Of a stretch of 64,000 nt of DNA, positions 41,574 through 55,139 are shown piece by piece. The stretch is from positions 248,001 to 312,000 of the forward strand of contig NW_027480468.1 in NCBI RefSeq assembly GCF_051401765.1, given 5' to 3'. Origin of the DNA: Calliopsis andreniformis. Lineage: Eukaryota > Arthropoda > Insecta > Hymenoptera > Andrenidae. A model generated the notes under the pieces. That model was given only the letters and a program-made list of their open reading frames with translations, was not told the DNA's origin and ran no database searches. Numbering within the stretch: the first letter of the stretch is position 1; every line of letters starts with the position of its first letter. The position numbers and the translations under genes are program-made.

Positions 41574-41713
41574 CAGTTGTCAATCCTCAATCCTCAATAG
41601 ATTATCCCCAGTTCAGAGTTTTCAATACGCAATACTCAATCTGCAATCGTCAAATCTCTATGCACAAACATCAATTCTCATCACTCAAGCCTCAACACTC
41701 AGTCCCAAATCCG
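41574..41713 (+). repeat. Anchor core 30, family A
   Basis: Private CAATAGATTATCCCC in place of CAATAGAATATCCCC. The next core is 2027 bp downstream, as after 50761. Confidence 0.9.
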
Positions 41714-41809
41714 CAACATTCAATCCTCAATCCTCAATCCTCAATCCTCAATCCTCAATCTTCAATCCTCAATACTCAATCTTCAATCCTCAATCCTCAA
41801 TCCTCAATC

Positions 41810-44800
41810 CTCAATCTTCATTCCTCAATCCTCAATCCTCAATCCTCAATCTTCATTCTTCAATCATCTGTACCGAATACTCAATCTTCAATCCTGAATT
41901 CTCAATCCTCAATCCTCAGTCCTCAGTCCTCAAACCTCAATCCTCAACCCTCAGCCCTCATCCTCAATCCTCAATCCTCAATCCTCAATCCTCTATCTTC
42001 AATCCTCAATACTCAAACTTCAATCCTCAATCCTCAATCCTCAATCCTAAATCCTCAGTCCCCAAACCTCAATCCTCAATCTTCAATCCTCAATTCTCAA
42101 TATTCAATCCTCAATCCTCAATCCTCAATTCTCAATCCTCAATCCTCAATCCTCAATCCTCAATCCTCAATCTTCAATCCTCAATACCCAATCCTCAATC
42201 TTGAATCCTCAATCCTCAATCCTCAATTCTCAATCCTCAATCCTCAATCCTCAGCCCTCAGACCTCAAACCTCAATCCTCGACCCTCAGCCCTCATCCTC
42301 AATGCTCAATCCTCAATCCTCAATCCTCAATCTTCAATCCTCAATACTCAATCTTCAATCCTCAATCCTCGATACTCAATCTTCAATCCTCAATCCTCAA
42401 TCCTCAATCCCCAATCCTCATTCTTCGATCCTCAATCCTCAATCCTCAATCCTCAATCTTCAATCCTCAATACTCAATCTTCAATCCTCAATACTCAATA
42501 TTCAATCCTCAGTCCTCAATCCTCGATCCTCAATCCTCAATCCTCAATCGTCCATCTCAAATCCTGAATACTCAATCTTCAATCCTCAATACCCGATACT
42601 CAATCCTCAATCCTCATTCTTCAATCCTCAACACCCAATCCTCAATCTTCAATCCTAAATCCTCAATCCTGAATTCTCAATCCTCAATCTTCAGTCCTCA
42701 GACCTCAAACCTCAATCCTCAACCCTCAGCCCTCATCCTCAATCCTCAATCCTCAATCCTCAATCCTCAATCTTCAATCCTCAATACTCAAACTTCAATC
42801 CACAATCCTCAATCCTCAATCCTCAATCCTCAATCCTCAATCGTCAGTCTTCAATCCTCAATACTCAATCTTCAATCCTCAATCCTCAATCCTCAATCCT
42901 CAATACTCAATCTTCAATCCTCAGTAACCAATACTCAATCTTCAATCCTCAATCCTCAATCCTCAATTCTCGATCCTCAATCCTCAATCCTGAATCGTCA
43001 ATTCTCAATCCTCAATCCTCAGTCCTCAGTCCTCAATACACAATCTTCAATCCTCAATCTTCAATCCTCAATCCTCAATCCCCATTCCTCAATCCTCAAT
43101 ACCCAGTCCTCAATCTTCAATCCTCAATCCTCAGTCCTCAATTCTCAATCCTCAATCCTCAGTCCTCAGTCCTCAAACCTCACTCCTCAACCCTCAGCCC
43201 TCATCCTCAACCCTCAATCCTCAATCTTCAATCCTCAATCCTCAATCCTCAATACCCAATCTTCAATCCTCAATCCTCAGTCCTCAAACCACAATTCTGA
43301 AACCTCAATCCTGAATCCTCAATCTTCAATCCTCAATCCCCAATCCTAAATCTTCAATCCTCAATCCTCAATCCTCAATCCTCAATCCTCAATCTTCAAT
43401 CCTCAATACTCAATATTCAATCCTCTATCCTCAATCCTCAATCCTCAATCCTCAATCCTCAATCCTCAATTTTCAATCCTCAATACTCAATCTGCAATCC
43501 TCAATCCTCAATTCCTCAATCCTCAATCATCAGCCCTCAAACACCAATTCCGAATCCTCTATCCTGAATCCTCAATCTTCGGCACTCAGTCCTCAACAAT
43601 CAGTTGTCAATCCTCAATCCTCAATAGAATATCCCCAGTTCAGAGTTTTCAATACGCAATACTCAATCTGCAATCGTCAAATCTCTATGCACAAACATCA
43701 ATTCTCATCACTCAAGCCTCAACACTCAGTCCCAAATCCGCAACATTCAATCCTCAATCCTCAATCCTCAATCCTCAATCCTAAATCTTCAATCCTCAAT
43801 ACTCAATCTTCAATCCTCAATCCTCAATCCTCAATCCTCAATCTTCATTCCTCAATCCTCAATCCTCAATCCTCAATCCTCATTCTTCAATCATCTGTAC
43901 CGAATACTCAATCTTCAATCCTGAATTCTCAATCCTCAATCCTCAGTCCTCAGTCCTCAAACCTCAATCCTCAACCCTCAGCCCTCATCCTCAATCCTCA
44001 ATCCTCAATCCTCAATCCTCTATCTTCAATCCTCAATACTCAATCTTCAATCCTCAATCCACAATCCTCAATCCTAAATCCTCAGTCCCCAAACCTCAAT
44101 CCTCATTCTTCAATCCTCAATACCCAATCCTCAATCTTCAATCCTCAACCCTCAATCCTCAATTCTCAATCCTCAATCCTCAGTCCTCAGTCCTCAAACC
44201 TCAATCCTCAACACTCAGCCCTCATCCTCAATCCTCAATCCTCAATCCTCAATCCTCAATCCTCAACCTTCAGTCCTCAATACTCAATCTTCAATCCTCA
44301 ATCCTCGATACTCAATCTTCAATCCTCAATCCTCAATCCTCAATCCCCAATCCTCATTCTTCGATCCTCAATCCTCAATCCTCAATCCTCAATCTTCAAT
44401 CCTCAATTCTCAATCTTCAATCCTCAATACTCAATATTCAATCCTCAGTCCTCAATCCTCGATCCTCAATCCTCAATCCTCAATCGTCTATCTCAAATCC
44501 TGAATACTCAATCTTCAATCCTCAATACTCGATACTCAATCCTCAATCCTCATTCTTCAATCCTCAACACCCAATCCTCAATCTTCAATCCTAAATCCTC
44601 AATCCTGAATTCTCAATCCTCAATCTTCAGTCCTCAGTCCTCAAACCTCAATCCTCAACCCTCAGCCCTCATCCTCAATCCTCAATCCTCAATCTTCAAT
44701 CCTCAATACTCAAACTTCAATCCACAATCCTCAATCCTCAATCCTCAATCCTCAATCCTCAATCGTCAGTCTTCAATCCTCAATACTCAATCTTCAATCC

Positions 44801-45590
44801 TCAATCCTCAATCCTCAATCCTCAATACTCAATCTTCAATCCTCAGTAACCAATACTCAATCTTCAATCCTCAATCCTCAATCCTCAATTCTCGATCCTC
44901 AATCCTCAATCCTGAATCGTCAATTCTCAATCCTCAATCCTCAGTCCTCAGTCCTCAATACACAATCTTCAATCCTCAATCTTCAATCCTCAATCCTCAA
45001 TCCCCATTCCTCAATTTTCAATCCTCAATCCTCAATCCCCATTCCTCAATCCTCAATACCCAGTCCTCAATCTTCAATCCTCAATCCTCAATCCTCAATT
45101 CTCAATCCTCAATCCGCAGTCCTCAGTCCTCAACCCTCAATCCTCAACCCTCAGCCCTCATCCTCAATCCTCAAACCTCAATCCTCAATCCTCAATCCTC
45201 AATCGTCAGTCTTCAATCCTCAATACTCAATCTTCAATCCTCAATCCTCAATCCTCAATTCTCGATCCTCAATCCTCAATCCTGAATCGTCAATTCTCAA
45301 TCCTCAATCCTCAGTCCTCAGTCCTCAATACACAATCTTCAATCCTCAATCCTCAATCCTCAATCCTCAATCCTCAATTTTCAATCCTCAATACTCAATC
45401 TGCAATCCTCAATCCTCAATACCTCAATCCTCAATCATCAATTCTCGATCCTCAATCCTCAATCCTCAATCGTCAATTCTCAATCCTCAATCCTCAGTCC
45501 TCAGTCCTCAATACACAATCTTCAATCCTCAATCTTCAATTCTCAATCCTCAATCCCCATTCCTCAATCCTCAATACCCAGTCCTCAATC
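41810..45590 (+). repeat. 3781-bp tandem duplication, copy 1
   Basis: The offset is 3781 from 41810 to about 44148 and then 3628, because copy 2 lacks 153 nt present here at about 44149-44301. The head-to-tail junction is at about 45590, where CCCAGTCCTCAATC joins CTCAATCTTCATTCC. Confidence 0.9.
43601..43740 (+). repeat. Anchor core 31, family A
   Basis: The approach has CAATTCCTCAATCC and CAAACACCAATTCCG, shared with the cores at 47382 and 52788. The next core is 3781 bp away. Confidence 0.9.
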
Positions 45591-48500
45591 CTCAATCTTC
45601 ATTCCTCAATCCTCAATCCTCAATCCTCAATCTTCATTCTTCAATCATCTGTACCGAATACTCAATCTTCAATCCTGAATTCTCAATCCTCAATCCTCAG
45701 TCCTCAGTCCTCAAACCTCAATCCTCAACCCTCAGCCCTCATCCTCAATCCTCAATCCTCAATCCTCAATCCTCTATCTTCAATCCTCAATACTCAAACT
45801 TCAATCCTCAATCCTCAATCCTCAATCCTAAATCCTCAGTCCCCAAACCTCAATCCTCAATCTTCAATCCTCAATTCTCAATCTTCAATCCTCAATCCTC
45901 AATCCTCAATTCTCAATCCTCAATCCTCAATCCTCAATCCTCAATCCTCAATCTTCAATCCTCAATACCCAATCCTCAATCTTGAATCCTCAATCCTCAA
46001 TCCTCAATTCTCAATCCTCAATCCTCAATCCTCAGCCCTCAGACCTCAAACCTCAATCCTCGACCCTCAGCCCTCATCCTCAATGCTCAATCCTCAATCC
46101 TCAATCCTCAATCTTCAATCCTCAATACTCAATCTTCAATCCTCAATCCTCGATACTCAATCTTCAATCCTCAATCCTCAATCCTCAATCCCCAATCCTC
46201 ATTCTTCGATCCTCAATCCTCAATCCTCAATCCTCAATCTTCAATCCTCAATACTCAATCTTCAATCCTCAATACTCAATATTCAATCCTCAGTCCTCAA
46301 TCCTCGATCCTCAATCCTCAATCCTCAATCGTCCATCTCAAATCCTGAATACTCAATCTTCAATCCTCAATACTCGATACTCAATCCTCAATCCTCATTC
46401 TTCAATCCTCAACACCCAATCCTCAATCTTCAATCCTAAATCCTCAATCCTGAATTCTCAATCCTCAATCTTCAGTCCTCAGACCTCAAACCTCAATCCT
46501 CAACCCTCAGCCCTCATCCTCAATCCTCAATCCTCAATCCTCAATCCTCAATCTTCAATCCTCAATACTCAAACTTCAATCCACAATCCTCAATCCTCAA
46601 TCCTCAATCCTCAATCCTCAATCGTCAGTCTTCAATCCTCAATACTCAATCTTCAATCCTCAATCCTCAATCCTCAATCCTCAATACTCAATCTTCAATC
46701 CTCAGTAACCAATACTCAATCTTCAATCCTCAATCCTCAATCCTCAATTCTCGATCCTCAATCCTCAATCCTGAATCGTCAATTCTCAATCCTCAATCCT
46801 CAGTCCTCAGTCCTCAATACACAATCTTCAATCCTCAATCTTCAATCCTCAATCCTCAATCCCCATTCCTCAATCCTCAATACCCAGTCCTCAATCTTCA
46901 ATCCTCAATCCTCAGTCCTCAATTCTCAATCCTCAATCCTCAGTCCTCAGTCCTCAAACCTCACTCCTCAACCCTCAGCCCTCATCCTCAACCCTCAATC
47001 CTCAATCTTCAATCCTCAATCCTCAATCCTCAATACCCAATCTTCAATCCTCAATCCTCAGTCCTCAAACCACAATTCTGTAACCTCAATCCTGAATCCT
47101 CAATCTTCAATCCTCAATCCCCAATCCTAAATCTTCAATCCTCAATCCTCAATCCTCAATCCTCAATCCTCAATCTTCAATCCTCAATACTCAATATTCA
47201 ATCCTCTATCCTCAATCCTCAATCCTCAATCCTCAATCCTCAATCCTCAATTTTCAATCCTCAATACTCAATCTGCAATCCTCAATCCTCAATTCCTCAA
47301 TCCTCAATCATCAGCCCTCAAACACCAATTCCGAATCCTCAATCCTGAATCCTCAATCTTCGGCACTCAGTCCTCAACAATCAGTTGTCAAACCTCAATC
47401 CTCAATAGAATATCCCCAGTTCAGAGTTTTCAATACGCAATACTCAATCTGCAATCGTCAAATCTCTATGCACAAACATCAATTCTCATCATTCAAGCCT
47501 CAACACTCAGTCCCAAATCCGCAACATTCAATCCTCAATCCTCAATCCTCAATCCTCAATCCTAAATCTTCAATCCTCAATACTCAATCTTCAATCCTCA
47601 ATCCTCAATCCTCAATCCTCAATCTTCATTCCTCAATCCTCAATCCTCAATCCTCAATCCTCATTCTTCAATCATCTGTACCGAATACTCAATCTTCAAT
47701 CCTGAATTCTCAATCCTCAATCCTCAGTCCTCAGTCCTCAAACCTCAATCCTCAACCCTCAGCCCTCATCCTCAATCCTCAATCCTCAATCCTCAATCCT
47801 CTATCTTCAATCCTCAATACTCAAACTTCAATCCTCAATCCACAATCCTCAATCCTAAATCCTCAGTCCCCAAACCTCAATCCTCATTCTTCAATCCTCA
47901 ATACCCAATCCTCAATCTTCAATCCTCAATCCTCGATACTCAATCTTCAATCCTCAATCCTCAATCCTCAATCCCCAATCCTCATTCTTCGATCCTCAAT
48001 CCTCAATCCTCAATCCTCAATCTTCAATCCCCAATTCTCAATCTTCAATCCTCAATACTCAATATTCAATCCTCAGTCCTCAATCCTCGATCCTCAATCC
48101 TCAATCCTCAATCGTCTATCTCAAATCCTGAATACTCAATCTTCAATCCTCAATACTCGATACTCAATCCTCAATCCTCATTCTTCAATCCTCAACACCC
48201 AATCCTCAATCTTCAATCCTAAATCCTCAATCCTGAATTCTCAATCCTCAATCTTCAGTCCTCAGTCCTCAAACCTCAATCCTCAACCCTCAGCCCTCAT
48301 CCTCAATCCTCAATCCTCAATCTTCAATCCTCAATACTCAAACTTCAATCCACAATCCTCAATCCTCAATCCTCAATCCTCAATCCTCAATCGTCAGTCT
48401 TCAATCCTCAATACTCAATCTTCAATCCTCAATCCTCAATCCTCAATCCTCAATACTCAATCTTCAATCCTCAGTAACCAATACTCAATCTTCAATCCTC

Positions 48501-49218
48501 AATCCTCAATCCTCAATTCTCGATCCTCAATCCTCAATCCTGAATCGTCAATTCTCAATCCTCAATCCTCAGTCCTCAGTCCTCAATACACAATCTTCAA
48601 TCCTCAATCTTCAATCCTCAATCCTCAATCCCCATTCCTCAATTTTCAATCCTCAATCCTCAATCCCCATTCCTCAATCCTCAATACCCAGTCCTCAATC
48701 TTCAATCCTCAATCCTCAATCCTCAATTCTCAATCCTCAATCCGCAGTCCTCAGTCCTCAACCCTCAATCCTCAACCCTCAGCCCTCATCCTCAATCCTC
48801 AAACCTCAATCCTCAATCCTCAATCCTCAATCGTCAGTCTTCAATCCTCAATACTCAATCTTCAATCCTCAATCCTCAATCCTCAATTCTCGATCCTCAA
48901 TCCTCAATCCTGAATCGTCAATTCGCAATCCTCAATCCTCAGTCCTCAGTCCTCAATACACAATCTTCAATCCTCAATCCTCAATCCTCAATCCTCAATC
49001 CTCAATTTTCAATCCTCAATACTCAATCTGCAATCCTCAATCCTCAATACCTCAATCCTCAATCATCAATTCTCGATCCTCAATCCTCAATCCTCAATCG
49101 TCAATTCTCAATCCTCAATCCTCAGTCCTCAGTCCTCAATACACAATCTTCAATCCTCAATCTTCAATTCTCAATCCTCAATCCCCATTCCTCAATCCTC
49201 AATACCCAGTCCTCAATC
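45591..49218 (+). repeat. 3781-bp tandem duplication, copy 2 (3628 bp)
   Basis: Second copy, shortened by 153 nt at about 47930. Its right part, from about 48170 onward, also matches 31.26-34.29 kb and continues past the duplication end to about 51.2 kb (offset 16919, then 16898, then 16905). Confidence 0.88.
47382..47521 (+). repeat. Anchor core 32, family A
   Basis: Copy of core 31 at +3781, with private TCAAACCTCAATCC and CATCATTCAAGCC changes. The next core is 2350 bp downstream. Confidence 0.9.
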
Positions 49219-49731
49219 TTCAATCCTCAATCCTCAATCCTCAATTTTCAATCCTCAATCCGCAGTCCTCAGTCCTCAACCCTCAATCCTCAACCCTCAG
49301 CCCTCATCCTCAATCCTCAAACCTCAATCTTCAATCCTCAATCCTCAATCCTCAATACCCAATCTTGAATCCTCAATCCTCAGTCCTCAAACCACAATTC
49401 TGAAACCTCAATCCTGTATCCTCAATCTTCAATCCTCAATCCCCAATCCTCAGTCTTCAATCCTCAATCTTCAAACCTCAATCCTCAATCCACAATCTTG
49501 AATCCTCAATACTCAATATTCAGTCCTCTATCCTCAATCCTCAATCCTCAATTTTCAATCTTCAATACTCAATCTCCAATCCTCAATCCTCAATACCTTA
49601 ATCCTCAATTCTCATTCTTCAATCCTCAGTACCGAATCCACAATCTTCAATCCTGAATCCTCAATCCTCAGTTCTCAATCCTGAATCCTCAATCCTGAAT
49701 CCTCAACCTTCAGCCCTCAGTCCTCAACAAT

Positions 49732-49871
49732 CAGTTGTCAATCCCCAATCCTCAATAGAATATCCTCAATTCACAGCTTTCAATACTCATTACTCAATCT
49801 GCAATCTTCAGATCTCTATCCACAAACATCAATTCTCATCACTCAACACTCAATACTCAGTCCCCAATCCT
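49732..49871 (+). repeat. Anchor core 33, family B
   Basis: Copy of core 29 at +9187. The 1029-bp spacing to the next core is preserved. Confidence 0.9.
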
Positions 49872-50760
49872 CAAGCTTCAAACCTAAATCCTCAATCCTC
49901 AATCACCAATCCTCAATCTTCAATCCTCAATACTCAATCTTCAATCCTCAACCCTCAATCCTCAATCCTCAATCACCAATCCTCAATCCTGAATCCTCAA
50001 TCCTCAATCGTCAATCTTCAATCCTCAATCCTCAATCCTAAATCCTCAGTCCCCAAACCTCAATCCTCAATCTTCAATCCTCAATTCTCAATCTTCAATC
50101 CTCAATCCTCAATACTCAATCCGCAATCCTCAATCCTCAACCGTCAACCTTCAATCCTCAATACTCAATCTTCAATCCTCAATCCTCAATCCTCAATCCT
50201 CAATCCTCAATCCTCAACCTTCAATCCTCAATACCCAATCCTCAATCTTGAATCCTCAATACCCAGGCCTCAATCTTCAATCCTCAATCCTCAGTCCTCA
50301 ATTCTCAATCCTCAATCCTCAGCCCTCAGTCCTCAAACCTCAATCCTCAACCCTCAGCCCTCATCCTCAACCCTCAATCCTCAATCTTCAATCCTCAATC
50401 CTCAATCCTCAATACCCAATCTTCAATCCTCAATCCTCAGTCCTCAAACCACAATTCTGAAACCTCAATCCTGAATCCTCAATCTTCAATCCTCAATCCC
50501 CAATCCTAAATCTTCAATCCTCAATCCTCAATCCTCAATCCTCAATCCTCAATCTTCAATCCTCAATACTCAATATTCAATCCTCTATCCTCAATCCTCA
50601 ATCCTCAATCCTCAATCCTCAATCCTCAATTTTCAATCCTCAATACTCAATCTGCAATCCTCAATCCTCAATACCTCAATCCTCAATCATCAGCCCTCAA
50701 ACATCAATTCCGAATCCTCAATCCTGAATCCTCAATCTTCGGCACTCAGTCCTCAACAAT

Positions 50761-50900
50761 CAGTTGTCAATCCTCAATCCTCAATAGAATATCCCCAGTT
50801 CAGAGTTTTCAATACGCAATACTCAATCTGCAATCGTCAAATCTCTATGCACAAACATCAATTCTCATCACTCAAGCCTCAGCACTCAGTCCCAAATCCG
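50761..50900 (+). repeat. Anchor core 34, family A
   Basis: Copy of core 30 at +9187 without its ATTATC change; private CCTCAGCACTCAG. The next core is 2027 bp downstream. Confidence 0.9.
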
Positions 50901-52787
50901 CAACATTCAATCCTCAATCCTCAATCCTCAATCCTCAATCCTCAATCTTCAATCCTCAATACTCAATCTTCAATCCTCAATCCTCAATCCTCAATCCTCA
51001 ATCTTCATTCCTCAATCCTCAATCCTCAATCCTCAATCCTCATTCTTCAATCATCTGTACCGAATACTCAATCTTCAATCCTGAATTCTCAATCCTCAAT
51101 CCTCAGTCCTCAGTCCTCAAACCTCAATCCTCAACCCTCAGCCCTCATCCTCAATCCTCAATCCTCAATCCTCAATCCTCTATCTTCAATCCTCAATACT
51201 CAAACTTCAATCCTCAATCCTCAATCCTCAATCCTAAATCCTCAGTCCCCAAACCTCAATCCTCAATCTTCAATCCTCAATTCTCAATCTTCAATCCTCA
51301 ATCCTCAATCCTCAATTCTCAATCCTCAATCCTCAATCCTCAATCCTCAATCCTCAATCTTCAATCCTCAATACCCAATCCTCAATCTTGAATCCTCAAT
51401 CCTCAATCCTCAATTCTCAATCCTCAATCCTCAATCCTCAGCCCTCAGACCTCAAACCTCAATCCTCGACCCTCAGCCCTCATCCTCAATGCTCAATCCT
51501 CAATCCTCAATCCTCAATCTTCAATCCTCAATACTCAATCTTCAATCCTCAATCCTCGATACTCAATCTTCAATCCTCAATCCTCAATCCTCAATCCCCA
51601 ATCCTCATTCTTCGATCCTCAATCCTCAATCCTCAATCCTCAATGTTCAATCCTCAATACTCAATCTTCAATCCTCAATACTCAATATTCAATCCTCAGT
51701 CCTCAATCCTCGATCCTCAATCCTCAATCCTCAATCGTCCATCTCAAATCCTGAATACTCAATCTTCAATCCTCAATACTCGATACTCAATCCTCAATCC
51801 TCATTCTTCAATCCTCAACACCCAATCCTCAATCTTCAATCCTAAATCCTCAATCCTGAATTCTCAATCCTCAATCTTCAGTCCTCAGACCTCAAACCTC
51901 AATCCTCAACCCTCAGCCCTCATCCTCAATCCTCAATCCTCAATCCTCAATCCTCAATCTTCAATCCTCAATACTCAAACTTCAATCCACAATCCTCAAT
52001 CCTCAATCCTCAATCCTCAATCCTCAATCGTCAGTCTTCAATCCTCAATACTCAATCTTCAATCCTCAATCCTCAATCCTCAATCCTCAATACTCAATCT
52101 TCAATCCTCAGTAACCAATACTCAATCTTCAATCCTCAATCCTCAATCCTCAATTCTCGATCCTCAATCCTCAATCCTGAATCGTCAATTCTCAATCCTC
52201 AATCCTCAGTCCTCAGTCCTCAATACACAATCTTCAATCCTCAATCTTCAATCCTCAATCCTCAATCCCCATTCCTCAATCCTCAATACCCAGTCCTCAA
52301 TCTTCAATCCTCAATCCTCAGTCCTCAATTCTCAATCCTCAATCCTCAGTCCTCAGTCCTCAAACCTCAATCCTCAACCCTCAGCCCTCATCCTCAACCC
52401 TCAATCCTCAATCTTCAATCCTCAATCCTCAATCCTCAATACCCAATCTTCAATCCTCAATCCTCAGTCCTCAAACCACAATTCTGAAACCTCAATCCTG
52501 AATCCTCAATCTTCAATCCTCAATCCCCAATCCTAAATCTTCAATCCTCAATCCTCAATCCTCAATCCTCAATCCTCAATCTTCAATCCTCAATACTCAA
52601 TATTCAATCCTCTATCCTCAATCCTCAATCCTCAATCCTCAATCCTCAATCCTCAATTTTCAATCCTCAATACTCAATCTGCAATCCTCAATCCTCAATT
52701 CCTCAATCCTCAATCATCAGCCCTCAAACACCAATTCCGAATCCTCAATCCTGAATCCTCAATCTTCGGCACTCAGTCCTCAACAAT

Positions 52788-52927
52788 CAGTTGTCAATCC
52801 TCAATCCTCAATAGAATATCCCCAGTTCAGAGTTTTCAATACGCAATACTCAATCTGCAATCGTCAAATCTCTATGCACAAACATCAATTCTCATCACTC
52901 AAGCCTCAACACTCAGTCCCAAATCCG
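52788..52927 (+). repeat. Anchor core 35, family A
   Basis: Copy of core 31 at +9187. The next core is 2845 bp downstream. Confidence 0.9.
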
Positions 52928-53711
52928 CAACATTCAATCCTCAATCCTCAATCCTCAATCCTCAATCCTAAATCTTCAATCCTCAATACTCAATCTTCAA
53001 TCCTCAATCCTCAATCCTCAATCCTCAATCTTCATTCCTCAATCCTCAATCCTCAATCCTCAATCCTCATTCTTCAATCATCTGTACCGAATACTCAATC
53101 TTCAATCCTGAATTCTCAATCCTCAATCCTCAGTCCTCAGTCCTCAAACCTCAATCCTCAACCCTCAGCCCTCATCCTCAATCCTCAATCCTCAATCCTC
53201 AATCCTCTATCTTCAATCCTCTTTACTCAAACTTCAATCCTCAATCCACAATCCTCAATCCTAAATCCTCAGTCCCCAAACCTCAATCCTCAATCTTCAA
53301 TCCTCAATTCTCAATCTTCAATCCTCAATCCTCAATACTAAATCCTCAATCCTCAATCCTCAATCGTCAGCCTTCAATCCTCAATACTCAAGCTTCAATC
53401 CTCAATCCTCAATCCTCAATCCTCAATCCTCAATCTTCAATCCTCAATACCCAATCCTCAATCTTGAATCCTCAATCCTCAATCCTCAATTCTCAATCCT
53501 CAATCCTCAATCCTCAGCCCTCAGACCTCAAACCTCAATCCTCGACCCTCAGCCCTCATCCTCAATGCTCAATCCTCAATCCTCAATCCTCAATCTTCAA
53601 TCCTCAATACTCAATCTTCAATCCTCAATCCTCGATACTCAATCTTCAATCCTCAATCCTCAATCCTCAATCCCCAATCCTCATTCTTCGATCCTCAATC
53701 CTCAATCCTCA

Positions 53712-55139
53712 ATCCTCAATCTTCAATCCTCAATACTCAATCTTCAATCCTCAATACTCAATATTCAATCCTCAGTCCTCAATCCTCGATCCTCAATCCT
53801 CAATCCTCAATCGTCTACCTCAAATCCTGAATACTCAATCTTCAATCCTCAATACTCGATACTCAATCCTCAATCCTCATTCTTCAATCCTCAACACCCA
53901 ATCCTCAATCTTCAATCCTAAATCCTCAATCCTGAATTCTCAATCCTCAATCTTCAGTCCTCAGTCCTCAAACCTCAATCCTCAACCCTCAGCCCTCATC
54001 CTCAATCCTCAATCCTCAATCCTCAATCCTCAATCTTCAATCCTCAATACTCAAACTTCAATCCACAATCCTCAATCCTCAATCCTCAATCCTCAATCCT
54101 GAATCGTCAGTCTTCAATCCTCAATACTCAATCTTCAATCCTCAATCCTCAATCCTCAATCCTCAATACTCAATCTTCAATCCTCAGTAACCAATACTCA
54201 ATCTTCAATCCTCAATCCTCAATCCTCAATTCTCGATCCTCAATCCTCAATCCTGAATCGTCAATTCTCAATCCTCAATCCTCAGTCCTCAGTCCTCAAT
54301 ACACAATCTTCAATCCTCAATCTTCAATCCTCAATCCTCAGTCCCCATTCCTCAATCCTCAATACCCAGTCCTCAATCCTCAATCCTCAATCTTCAATCC
54401 TCAATACTCAATCTTCAATCCTCAATACTCAATATTCAATCCTCAGTCCTCAATCCTCAATCCTCAATCCTCAATCCTCAATCCTCAATCTTCAATCCTC
54501 AATACTCAATCTTCAATCCTCAATACTCAATATTCAATCCTCAGTCCTCAATCCTCGATCCTCAATCCTCAATCCTCAATCGTCTATCTCAAATCCTGAA
54601 TACTCAATCTTCAATCCTCAATACTCGATACTCAATCCTCAATCCTCATTCTTCAATCCTCAACACCCAATCCTCAATCTTCAATCCTAAATCCTCAATC
54701 CTGAATTCTCAATCCTCAATCTTCAGTCCTCAGTCCTCAAACCTCAATCCTCAACCCTCAGCCCTCATCCTCAATCCTCAATCCTCAATCCTCAATCCTC
54801 AATCTTCAATCCTCAATACTCAAACTTCAATCCACAATCCTCAATCCTCAATCCTCAATCCTCAATCCTCAATCGTCAGTCTTCAATCCTCAATACTCAA
54901 TCTTCAATCCTCAATCCTCAATCCTCAATCCTCAATACTCAATCTTCAATCCTCAGTAACCAATACTCAATCTTCAATCCTCAATCCTCAATCCTCAATT
55001 CTCGATCCTCAATCCTCAATCCTGAATCGTCAATTCTCAATCCTCAATCCTCAGACCTCAGTCCTCAATACACAATCTTCAATCCTCAATCTTCAATCCT
55101 CAATCCTCAATCCCCATTCCTCAATCCTCAATACCCAGT
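53712..55139 (+). repeat. 769-bp tandem duplication
   Basis: 53712-54370 matches 54481-55139; TCGTCTACCTC at 53811 pairs with TCGTCTATCTC at 54580. Between them, about 54383-54480, a 98-bp piece (14 heptamers) repeats the start of copy 2, so TATTCAATCCTCAGTCC appears at 54433 and 54531. Confidence 0.85.

Larger units (their letters stand above)
39523..41713 (+). repeat. A-B-A unit train, copy at 39.5 kb
   Basis: Partner of 7670-9850. The B-to-A spacing is one heptamer longer (1029), and this longer form is inherited by the 49732-50761 copy, which places it as the closer relative of that block. Confidence 0.85.
40350..44104 (+). repeat. 3.75-kb block, copy 1 (partner at 49.5-53.3 kb)
   Basis: Cores 29, 30 and 31 match cores 33, 34 and 35 at a constant offset of 9187, as do the TTGAATCC landmarks at 41061 and 42201. 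The left edge is marked by 21 nt fewer in the partner near 49.53 kb. The match ends at CAATCCTCATTCTTC versus CAATCCTCAATCTTC. Confidence 0.9.
49537..53291 (+). repeat. 3.75-kb block, copy 2
   Basis: Partner of 40350-44104 at +9187. A few private changes are visible, for example CAATGTTCAATCC near 51642 and CTTTACTC near 53221. Confidence 0.9.
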
